Assembly (NCBI GenBank): GCA_028287785.1 | Contig: JAQBOZ010000007.1 | Coordinates: 1 to 64,000 of the forward strand | Direction of reading: 5' to 3' | Length of the DNA stretch: 64,000 nt | Source: Chlorobiota bacterium | GTDB lineage: Bacteria; Bacteroidota; Ignavibacteria; OLB7 | Part shown: positions 55,801 through 62,723 of the stretch, piece by piece | How the letters are laid out: every line of letters starts with the position of its first letter | How positions within the stretch are numbered: position 1 is the stretch's first letter | Notes under the pieces: generated by a model | The model's database searches: none | What the model was told of the DNA's origin: nothing | The model's input: the letters and a program-made list of their open reading frames with translations, nothing else | Made by a program: the position numbers and the translations under genes

Positions 55801-56877
55801 CGTTGCGACTCGATGTCGGTGAAGCCGTTCCCGTATCCCGATCTGGACCTGAGCGGGCGCACCTTCACGGTCTACAACCTGAAGTCCCCGACATCGCCGA
55901 TCTGCAGCGTGAAGATCGTCGTGACGCCGCCGCCGGCCGGGCCGGGCGTTAACGGCGGTGGCCTCTACGTGGACGGCGTCTGGAAGTCGTGGCCGTACGG
56001 AACCTCCGTGGCATACACGCAGATCCTTGCGGTGCATGGCCTTCCGGCCACCAACACCGTGCAGTTCAACCTCGGCATCGATTACACGATCGGCTGGGTG
56101 GGGAATGTGAGCGTCACCGCATACCATTGCGATGGCGATTCATGCTCGATGACCTACGGGCCGTGGAAGGCGACGAAGAAGGATATCATCCTGATAGGGA
56201 CGCCGATCGATATCAAGGAGAAGGCGAACCTCAGGGTCTACCGACTGACGTTCCCGCGCGACAAGGCACGCGGCAAGGATATCAGAACCATCGCCATCCG
56301 GCACAGCAGCCAGGTGACGTCGATCGTGGCGGTGACAGGGGCATCGTTCCCATGCGATTCCTCCGGCGACTGCGATGATCTGTTCGATGTCCTCCGGGTG
56401 AAGAACCGGACGGTGGTGATCGATCTCCGCCATCCGCTCGACGCCGGCACCGGCGCAACCGATCCGGCGGTAACGGTTCTCTATACCGCTCAGGATACGA
56501 AGAACCCGTCGCTCGAAATCGTCTACTACGACGCCAGCGGTCAGGAACTCGGGCACGATTCCACGGTCGTCACCGGAGGCGCGCTCCTCGACGAACAGGG
56601 TGGAACGGGCGGATTCCTCGGCTCGCTCGAAGCACGGCCAAATCCGACCAGCGGACGCTGCGATATCGGGTTCACGCTGCCGGCTGTCTCCACGGTCGAT
56701 CTGGACCTGCTGGATGCGCTCGGCAACAAGGTGGCAACCGTGATCAGGGGAGAGCGGATCGAGGCGGGCGAGCATCATCGCACGATCGATCTTACCTCGC
56801 TCGCGAACGGCAGCTACCTGGCGGCCCTCCGCGTCAACGGCATACCGACGGTCATCAGGATCGAGGTGATACGGTGA
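52846..56877 (+). CDS. Very large secreted DUF11-repeat protein, Cys-rich, T9SS tail
   Basis: A 1343-residue secreted protein. The signal peptide is basic then hydrophobic (FRTALLALPIVALLICLFAH, SLTAQ). The body consists of DUF11-type beta-sandwich repeats with 'tyTl...N.G......v.DilP.gl.' strands, for example TFTYTLAYGWSGGVPGSLVI, SDIVPPELDVLSALPGTPAS, VRWRMAVSNVGNTNASPCTI and TDLLPTGLTYVGNPT. Between them are many paired cysteines (GCCGSYTLSYYNSG, NPPCCSLAT, DSCCSYHMIL), suggesting disulfide-stabilised surface modules. The end is a T9SS type A domain (ARPNPTSGRCDIGFTLPAVS). The ATG at 52846 follows TAGGAGAATTCTG. It ends with a strong intrinsic terminator. It is probably a cell-surface stalk or adhesin. 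Confidence 0.88.
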   Translation: MNSCTIPRRRRFRTALLALPIVALLICLFAHSLTAQTNGITLTLSKAHNAPTPVPSGQTFTYTLAYGWSGGVPGSLVISDIVPPELDVLSALPGTPASTIVGNTVTFTLSGLTASAGAGTVQINVRFKPGVTCSGTRACNSATIQVQGDNNSKVTSNSVCATATAANKWTFEKALVAGCAVDNDVIFRICVMNPSGGDVGGLNLTSAQLTDVVPTGAIVTSVSGSWTGFTQLGTNVTLTGGPSTLPVSPWNAWYCVYLHVTFPSPTFQQGNTVINRATLSYKTPCDTIKAQTYTDTAAVTLCAANPSGSLWKGLSINIYFPSNPYYYPSFSPGCCGSYTLSYYNSGNVAQSGVVMEDILPTTLDVTSIKTNVISGTTPVTLDVFCWSAGVCSAAPCTTVVYTTPGFQTLSTLPTNVCKVRWTYGGPLPIATSVQNYLDVCVRTASYASPFTAVTAGQNIINTVTAQATGVPLITATNVKPVDSLKPKILATKFFMGSCGPSCSPLNAGPFIPGNIVRWRMAVSNVGNTNASPCTITDLLPTGLTYVGNPTYFYGTFSWMANQYNPPCCSLATTVPAQIGGTITSPAAGATSLTWTFPTLPYRCDGTVDYLIIEFDVKISDSPPAPPGNYDNTFTFSAGNLTTPVTSNIATLTVNAVAQLTLQKQVRQKPSGTFGPNVTVPAGSQVEFGMRLKNTGNLSLTNICLLDIMPHIGDIMVLPGYSARNSQFDLPLTTGGSVVVPAGYVAGYNTFSNTKNPRRTTACIGFCGVTDPTTGVPPLVNGSFGTFGGTTYSFDVEGNTTTLAPGATLDVFATATVPAGTANGLNACNNIAVKAIPVGTTTCLATQSTTSCVTVGQAPSSPCKELWLEGHADSCCSYHMILSNSLGALATLQYNVLSGGVVTAVQTPPCPPTSTVPTSLANTTTGQLNFNMACTGAAPINLQIDASSTTASGQICIELIATVVRNGVKTECRDTVCFHCKRAPQFRCDSMSVKPFPYPDLDLSGRTFTVYNLKSPTSPICSVKIVVTPPPAGPGVNGGGLYVDGVWKSWPYGTSVAYTQILAVHGLPATNTVQFNLGIDYTIGWVGNVSVTAYHCDGDSCSMTYGPWKATKKDIILIGTPIDIKEKANLRVYRLTFPRDKARGKDIRTIAIRHSSQVTSIVAVTGASFPCDSSGDCDDLFDVLRVKNRTVVIDLRHPLDAGTGATDPAVTVLYTAQDTKNPSLEIVYYDASGQELGHDSTVVTGGALLDEQGGTGGFLGSLEARPNPTSGRCDIGFTLPAVSTVDLDLLDALGNKVATVIRGERIEAGEHHRTIDLTSLANGSYLAALRVNGIPTVIRIEVIR

Positions 56878-56908
56878 TCGGATAGATCGCCGAGGTGATT
56901 GATAGACG

Positions 56909-56948
56909 AAGGCCGGGGCGTGATGTGAATCGCGCCCCGGCCTTTTTT
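56909..56948 (+). terminator. Intrinsic terminator after the DUF11 protein gene
   Basis: AAGGCCGGGGCG (56909-56920) pairs exactly with CGCCCCGGCCTT (56933-56944) and is followed by TTTTTTG. Canonical intrinsic terminator. Confidence 0.9.
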
Positions 56949-57232
56949 GCGCCCACCACCCCGGCAAAGAAAAGGGAACGAACCTTCCGGCGCGTTCCCG
57001 CGATACATCGTCATCGATCGACATGAACATCATCCAGCCCTCTTCCCCCCTTCTCCGCTGCCTACGGTGAGCAGGGGGTGATACGAAGCTCGATACAGCC
57101 CGTAATCGCATTCACGGAGACATTGACCGATATACTATGCCGCATCTGATGATCGGCGGAGAAGCGGGTGGTGGAGATGAAGGAGAAGCTGATTTCCCGG
57201 AGATGGTTTCATGAGGCCGGGACGCTCGCTTC

Positions 57233-57985
57233 CTACTCGATCTCCACCCCGACCGGACAGTGATCGGAGCCCATCACCTCGGGGAGGATGAACGCGTTCT
57301 TCAGCCGGGCGCGGAGGCCGCCGGAGACCATCACATAATCGATCCGCCAGCCGACATTCCGCGGCCGGCAGTTCCCCATGACGCTCCACCAGGTGTAATG
57401 TCCCCCCTCCCGCTGATACTCGCGGAAGCTGTCCACAAACCCCGCGTCGATCACATTATCCATCCCGCGCCGCTCCTCCGGCGTAAACCCGTGGGTCCTT
57501 ACGTTGGCCTTCGGGTGTGTCAGGTCGATCTCCCTGTGCGCCACATTCAGATCGCCGCAGAACACCACCGGCTTCCTCTTCTCCAGCGTTCTGACGTACT
57601 TCAGAAAATCGACATCCCACTCGTCGCAACGGTAGCCGAGCCGGGAGAGATCGCGTTTGGCGTTGGGGACGTAGACGTTCACCACATAGAGATCCCGAAG
57701 CTCGCAGGTGAGCACACGCCCCTCCGCGTCATGCTTCCCATTCCCGATCCCCTCGGTTACGCTTATCGGCGGCGCGCGCAGGAACGTGGCGGTCCCGGAG
57801 TAGCCCTTCCGCTCGGCATGGCTCCAGTGGGCGTGATATCCCGGAAGCGTAAGATCGATCGGGCTTCCCGGCGTCTTCGTCTCCTGAAGGCAGAGGATAT
57901 CGGGTTGATGGGTATCGACATAATCCGTGAAGCCCTTCTTCAACACGGCGCGGAGGCCGTTGACATTCCACGAGTGGAGTTTCAT
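57233..57985 (-). CDS. xthA: Exodeoxyribonuclease III
   Basis: An AP endonuclease and 3'-5' exonuclease of base-excision repair. The 250-residue protein starts MKLHSWNVNGLRAVLKKGF and has the metal-binding glutamate in LCLQETKT, GYSGTATFLR, the tyrosine-containing VVNVYVPNAKRDLSRLGYR, VVFCGDLNVAH with the catalytic Asp/Asn, and the end motif VMGSDHCPVGVEIE. Length and motifs are normal. The ATG at 57985 begins the fold; no clear ribosome-binding site precedes it, and a start 21 codons earlier is open but unsupported. It is followed by 285 bp with no recognised feature before the DUF11 gene terminator. Confidence 0.94.
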   Translation of the reverse strand: MKLHSWNVNGLRAVLKKGFTDYVDTHQPDILCLQETKTPGSPIDLTLPGYHAHWSHAERKGYSGTATFLRAPPISVTEGIGNGKHDAEGRVLTCELRDLYVVNVYVPNAKRDLSRLGYRCDEWDVDFLKYVRTLEKRKPVVFCGDLNVAHREIDLTHPKANVRTHGFTPEERRGMDNVIDAGFVDSFREYQREGGHYTWWSVMGNCRPRNVGWRIDYVMVSGGLRARLKNAFILPEVMGSDHCPVGVEIE

Positions 57986-58100
57986 GGCGGAGACGGGAGC
58001 ATTGATAAACGGAGCGGAGCCCGGCGACTGATTTCTCGCCGTGCCCATGATGGCCGAAGATAGAAAGAAAGTCCAGTATCAATGGTTGCCGATGGTTATG

Positions 58101-58131
58101 AAAAAGGGATCACAATGCGGCTTGTGATCCC
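58101..58131 (-). terminator. Intrinsic terminator of the STAND regulator gene
   Basis: On the minus strand GGGATCACAA and TTGTGATCCC (58122-58131 and 58106-58115) form a perfect 10-bp stem followed by TTTTTCAT. It lies 33 bp after the stop of the regulator. Confidence 0.9.
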
Positions 58132-58163
58132 TCCGATATCTCCAGCCACAGCGTGGCACGGGC

Positions 58164-61100
58164 CTACGAAACCTCCCTGGCGATCAGCTCCTTCCGAAGC
58201 CGCAGCGTCTCCCGCTCCGGCTCCACGCCGAACTCCCTCTTGATCAGCCTGCGGCACTTCTCCAACTGCTTCAGCGCGGCGATCCTGTTGCCGCTCTCCT
58301 TGAACAGTCGGATCAGCGCGCGATGCGCCTCCTCGTCGAACTGGTCGCGGGTGAGCTGCGCGTTGATCGCCTCGATGCCGGCCTGGTAGAGCCCCGTCCG
58401 GAGCGCGATTCTTGCAACCGCCAGGGCCGCGCGACGAACGGCATCGCTCAGCTTCATCCGCGCCGCCTCGATCCACTCCGCGTGGATATCGGCGGCGAAC
58501 TCCCCCTTGCGGGCCAGCATCAGCGCGCGCTGGTATTCATCGAACGCCGCGCCGTGCTCTCCGGCTCTATCCAGCTCGCCGCCGTGGCGAACGGCGCGGA
58601 GGATCTCCAGCGCATCCACCCAGACGCTCCCTTCAAGATCGGGGTTGATGTTCAACTCAAGGTTGTTCGCGCCGATATTGAGGATGCTGTTCAGCGAGCC
58701 GCACGCGGCACGGGCCGCGCTGGCTGCATTGTAGAGCGCCTTTTTCTGCTGCTCCGGCGAGCGCGCCTTCAGGGCAACGCACGCCGCGATCTCCTCCCGT
58801 GTCGGCGCGCGATCCAGCACCGCGGCCGCCACCAGCACGATCAGCACCGTCCGCGCCGCCTCCCGACCGAACGCGCTTTCGGAGATCTCCATGTACGAGT
58901 GGGAGCGCATCAGCCGCAGAGGCCCCATCACAAAGAGCCGCGCCCTGTCGATTGGCCCCGCCTCCGCCGAACGGCTGTTCCGCATCACGACGTGCGCCGC
59001 CGTCTGCGCCGCGGCCCCCATCCGCTCGAACTGCCCGGCGTAGTCGCGGTGGGACGCGCCGGCAATCAGATGCGCCTCCTCGCGGAACAGCTCCGCGACC
59101 TGCGCCACCCGCAGCGCCATCCCCCGCTCCGCCATCATCGAGCAGAGATCGCGCGCCATATCGATCGCTTCATTGACAAGCGCCTCCACCATCTCCGGCG
59201 CGAACTGCGCCCATCGGAGCCGGAGCGTGATGCGGGAGATTCTGATCTCGAGATCATATCGCCAGTCATACATCTGCTTGCATGCCTCGGCCGCCATGTC
59301 GAGCAGCCGCATCGCCTCGGGAAAATTCTTTTCGGCGCATTCGATCATCGCCAGGAGCGTTCCGGCGAAGAACCGGGGAGGCGGCGAAACGCCCGTCATG
59401 GTGTCGTGGCAGAATCGGCGGAAGCGTTCGCCCGCCTCGGCCGCGGCGCCGCTGTCGTATGCCGGAGGAAGGCCCGGAGCATCGGATTCGCGCGCCGGGA
59501 TATCGCGCGGCCAGCAGAGGGAGATCGCCGCGTCGGCCGGGAGAAGACAGCGCCAGCGGAGCCAGAAGTTGAAGAGGCCCAGCACGTATGGGGAATCGGG
59601 AAGATTGGTGTCGTGATTCCCCACCATCTGCTCGCTCACCTCGGCCGCCTCGGTATAACGCCCGGCGGCAATCAGCGACTGCATCATGGTGATCTGGAGC
59701 GCCGCGTGGATAAAGCTGATATTCCAGAACGGGGATCGCGTGGACGCGGAATATTCCAGAAACTCCTTCCTCCCGCTCAATGCGGCATCGGCCGCTATCG
59801 AGGGGCGACCGTCGATCAGCGCGAAGAGGGCGGTCAGGTAGCAATGCCGCACGTACTCGCCGGCGCCGAGCGGGGCCAGACGGCTGGAGAGCGCCTCGAA
59901 GATCTCGCGGGCAAGGAAGATATCGCCGATTGCGATCGCCGCGCGGACCGTGTTGATCACGGTGTTGAAGAGCTGCGATTTGGCGCCGGTCCCGGAGCGG
60001 AGATCCCGCAGAAGATCGGCGCAGAAAAGCCTGAGCTGTTCATCGTCGCGGATTCTGGCGGTGTGGATGGCGAGCGTCCCCAGCATGCTGTAGCGCTCCT
60101 CGTGCATGCCGAGCTGTTCGGCCAGATGGCAGAACCGGCGCGCGTAGGCAACGCCCTCCTGCAGCCTGTTCACCGGAACGATTGTCACGCGGAGCTTCAG
60201 AATCTGCATCTCCGCCACCATCCGTTCGCGCGGGTCGCCGATGCGGTCGATCGCCCCGGCGGCCTCCTTCAGCAGATCGGAAACATCGGTCGTGCGATCG
60301 CGGAAGAACCGGGCAATCCCGAGCGACGCGCAGCTTTCGGCGAGAAGATCGGCGCACGACGACTCGGACGAAGCCAGCCTGTAGAACTCCTCGGCCTTTT
60401 CCACGGCATCGGCCAGCCGGTCCTCGCTGAAGAAATCGAGCGATGAGGCGATCACCAGAATCCGGGCCAGCTCCCGCGGGGCAAGCAGCGCGCGCTCCGC
60501 CAGGATGGCCTCGTGAACCTCGATCCAGTGCTGAAGCTGGTCGAGGATCTTGTACATCGGGATCGGCGTGGTGAAATGGGCCAGCACCTCCCGTCGCTCG
60601 GCGGAATCGCCGGTTGGAAGCGCTCTGAGGATCAGCCGGAAAAGATCGGTGTCGTAGGTCCACCGGTCGATATTCTCCCGCAGCTCCGCGCTCATCACAA
60701 TCATCCTGGCGACATCGGCAAGATCATCCTCCGACCGCAGTTCCCGCTCCGCCTCGCTGATGCTGTCGTGGACGAACGTCACCTGATCAGGATCGGCGAA
60801 GACCGGTTTGAGAAGCCCGTAGTGTTCAAGCCGCGCAACGATATCCTTCCCATCGCTCTCTTCGCCGCTCACGTCGGCTCCGCCGTTCGCGCCGCCGGGG
60901 AGCATCCCGAACCAGCTTGCCAGCTCATCGCGCCGGGCAACGCCGCTGGCGCAGTTGAGCAGAAGAAGCGTCCGCACCTCGTCACGATCCAGCTTCCGCG
61001 CCCGCTCCGCGATGCCCCCTTCCTCCGCCAGCATCCGGCGGTGGTAGCCCGGCGAGACGCGCCAGTTCCCCGCGTGTCCATCGATCAGCACACCGCGATC

Positions 61101-61904
61101 GACGAGGGCCCGGAGTATCTCCACGGCCCGCATCGGCACTCCCTCGGACAGATGGGCGATATCGGCGGCGATCTGCGAGCTGGCCTGCGCGCCATACATC
61201 TCCGTCACCAGCGCGGCGATATCCGACGGCGTCAGTGGCGGGAGGTAGAGATCGTCCAGCGAAAGTTTGCGGAGCGCATCGCGAAGAGGGGCGGGCTCAC
61301 CACCGCCGTCGCGGCGCATTGTTGCAAGGATCAGGACCGGGGCGTTGTGGAAGCCGGAGTTCAGCGCATGCATCGTCTCCAGATCCTCCAGGGGCATCCA
61401 CTGAATATCATCCAGCAGCAGCACGACCGGACGGAAGTGAGCCACATGCGCAAGGGCGGAGGCTATCAGCGCGGCAAGCATCGCGGGCTCCGCCGACCCG
61501 CCGCTGCCGTCGTGGGGCTCGTAACCGATTGCGCTGCTCAGCAGCGGCAGCCGTTCCAGCAGAGGATAGTATGTGGCATCGGTGAAGATCGAGCGGAGGT
61601 TTCGTTGCGCGAATCCCCCGACGAACAGACTGTCCAGCGCGTCGAGCAGCGGAGCAAGAATCGGCCGGCGGAGATAGGGGCTGTAGGCGCCGCGCGGCGT
61701 AAAGCTGCGCCCCTCCTGTTCAAGCGCCGAGAGGAACTCCTGCACAAGCGCGGTCTTCCCCACGCCGCTGAAGCCCTCGACCACAACCAGATGGCGGCCA
61801 CGCTCGCGGTTCCCTTCGAGATGGGAACGATGCAGAGCGAGACGCCGCAGCTCATCCCTTCGTCCAACGAATGGAATATGCCCGCGGTGGGAGATGGAGC
61901 CCAT
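58164..61904 (-). CDS. STAND-type AAA ATPase with C-terminal BTAD/TPR domain, probable transcriptional regulator
   Basis: A 1246-residue protein of the AAA_16/MalT-like STAND class. Near the N-terminus is FVGRRDELRRLALHRSHLEG followed by Walker A GFSGVGKT (44-51). The Walker B-like VVLLLDDIQWMPLEDLETMH is at about 175-190 and LILATMRRDG serves as sensor 1. The middle is a long run of helical TPR-like repeats. The last 250 residues resemble the bacterial transcriptional-activation domain of SARP regulators: IAACVALKARSPEQQKKALY, NLELNINPDLEGSVWVDALE, RALMLARKGEF and EEAHRALIRLFKESGNRIAA. A short winged-helix may precede BTAD around 1000-1060 (MRSHSYMEISESAFGREAAR), but I cannot confirm DNA binding. 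An in-frame TTG at 62045 would add 47 residues; the ATG at 61904 is preferred. Confidence 0.85.
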   Translation of the reverse strand: MGSISHRGHIPFVGRRDELRRLALHRSHLEGNRERGRHLVVVEGFSGVGKTALVQEFLSALEQEGRSFTPRGAYSPYLRRPILAPLLDALDSLFVGGFAQRNLRSIFTDATYYPLLERLPLLSSAIGYEPHDGSGGSAEPAMLAALIASALAHVAHFRPVVLLLDDIQWMPLEDLETMHALNSGFHNAPVLILATMRRDGGGEPAPLRDALRKLSLDDLYLPPLTPSDIAALVTEMYGAQASSQIAADIAHLSEGVPMRAVEILRALVDRGVLIDGHAGNWRVSPGYHRRMLAEEGGIAERARKLDRDEVRTLLLLNCASGVARRDELASWFGMLPGGANGGADVSGEESDGKDIVARLEHYGLLKPVFADPDQVTFVHDSISEAERELRSEDDLADVARMIVMSAELRENIDRWTYDTDLFRLILRALPTGDSAERREVLAHFTTPIPMYKILDQLQHWIEVHEAILAERALLAPRELARILVIASSLDFFSEDRLADAVEKAEEFYRLASSESSCADLLAESCASLGIARFFRDRTTDVSDLLKEAAGAIDRIGDPRERMVAEMQILKLRVTIVPVNRLQEGVAYARRFCHLAEQLGMHEERYSMLGTLAIHTARIRDDEQLRLFCADLLRDLRSGTGAKSQLFNTVINTVRAAIAIGDIFLAREIFEALSSRLAPLGAGEYVRHCYLTALFALIDGRPSIAADAALSGRKEFLEYSASTRSPFWNISFIHAALQITMMQSLIAAGRYTEAAEVSEQMVGNHDTNLPDSPYVLGLFNFWLRWRCLLPADAAISLCWPRDIPARESDAPGLPPAYDSGAAAEAGERFRRFCHDTMTGVSPPPRFFAGTLLAMIECAEKNFPEAMRLLDMAAEACKQMYDWRYDLEIRISRITLRLRWAQFAPEMVEALVNEAIDMARDLCSMMAERGMALRVAQVAELFREEAHLIAGASHRDYAGQFERMGAAAQTAAHVVMRNSRSAEAGPIDRARLFVMGPLRLMRSHSYMEISESAFGREAARTVLIVLVAAAVLDRAPTREEIAACVALKARSPEQQKKALYNAASAARAACGSLNSILNIGANNLELNINPDLEGSVWVDALEILRAVRHGGELDRAGEHGAAFDEYQRALMLARKGEFAADIHAEWIEAARMKLSDAVRRAALAVARIALRTGLYQAGIEAINAQLTRDQFDEEAHRALIRLFKESGNRIAALKQLEKCRRLIKREFGVEPERETLRLRKELIAREVS

Positions 61905-62035
61905 AGTTTCGACCAGCTTGCAAACCTGAGAGGGAGAAGGGGTTGCGATGGGCAGAGCAAGACGTGAATCCTCGGTGCGGCCTGTTGTCGCTTCACAATA
62001 CCCCCGAACGGTTGTCAATCTACATACTGCAAGTC

Positions 62036-62245
62036 TCAGGAGCAACGGCAGGCACCCCCCTTGTGGTGATCGGGGCCGGTAACGGGGGCGCAGGGAAGAT
62101 CAGGCCGTGAAACGGGGATGAAGTATCCATAAAAAAAACAAGCCCTTGCAGCACAGTTCAAAGAACCGGCGCAAGGGCCGCAGGTGTAAGCGCTTCCCCC
62201 CCGGCTGCGCTTACACAAGCTCTGCAAATCTCCCGGAGTCATCAT
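62036..62245 (-). CDS. Possible Cys-rich small peptide overlapping the leader hairpins
   Basis: A 69-codon frame on the minus strand reads MMTPGDLQSLCKRSRGGSAY then TCGPCAGSLNCAARACFFYG, with eight or so cysteines and a Gly-Gly followed by Ser. It is preceded in the same frame by an amphipathic stretch (EITRKDFDRLTRFLIE) without an ATG. This could be a precursor-peptide-like gene, but the same DNA folds into the hairpins and T-run described at 62131-62313, which would terminate transcription inside it. The RNA reading is favoured. Confidence 0.25.
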   Translation of the reverse strand: MMTPGDLQSLCKRSRGGSAYTCGPCAGSLNCAARACFFYGYFIPVSRPDLPCAPVTGPDHHKGGACRCS

Positions 62246-62313
62246 TTCGATCAGGAATCTGGTCAGCCTGTCGAAATCCTTCCGGGTTATTTCAGCGAAA
62301 AAGAATAATTATA
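62131..62313 (-). promoter_or_regulatory. Attenuator-like leader or small RNA upstream of the STAND regulator
   Basis: On the minus strand a perfect TATAAT (62308-62313) is followed by two stacked stems: GTGTAAGCGC/GCGCTTACAC (62184-62193 with 62207-62216), then GCCCTTGC/GCAAGGGC (about 62171-62178 with 62141-62148). The second is followed directly by TTGTTTTTTTTAT. This is an intrinsic terminator 227 bp before the ATG of the regulator on the same strand. It could be transcriptional attenuation of the regulator or the end of an independent RNA of about 170 nt. The -35 region is poor. Confidence 0.45.
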
Positions 62314-62723
62314 GCGTACTTCATCATCTGCGTGGCGATCGCCCGATGGAAGCGCAAAAAACACGCTGAGCGGCCGTAAGAACGCCCATAGCAGAATGGA
62401 ATTTGAACGAGGGGGTAGCTGTGCCATGAGCTATGTCAAATTGCACAAGGGGAATACAATGATACGCACAAAAGAATTTTATTGCTAACGTCCGACCGTA
62501 ATAAATTCGTAAAAAGTTGGCCGTATCCCCGTTTCTCTCACGTCCTGGCCGGTCTTGCCCGAAACCGGCCCGTCGCCACATCCCCCGGAATTGCGCAGCA
62601 ACCTTCTTCGAGACAGCCGGTTACTTCCGGTTCCCTTGTTCGGTAAACCGGCCGTGGATAAGTTCCCCGTCATCGCGCGGGCCACGGCCGGCGCCCCAGT
62701 CGAAATCGCAGGATGATCTACCG
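62314..62723. other. Intergenic region between the regulator leader and the protease gene
   Basis: About 410 bp with an AT-rich part around 62440-62520. It presumably holds the promoter of the protease gene. No hairpin or conserved frame was recognised apart from the ribosome-binding site at the end. Confidence 0.4.

Noticed and set aside
58323-60446. A 707-codon plus-strand frame inside the STAND regulator
   Set aside because: It is an antisense shadow. The minus-strand protein has intact ATPase motifs and helical repeats, while this frame is Arg/His-rich with no domain.
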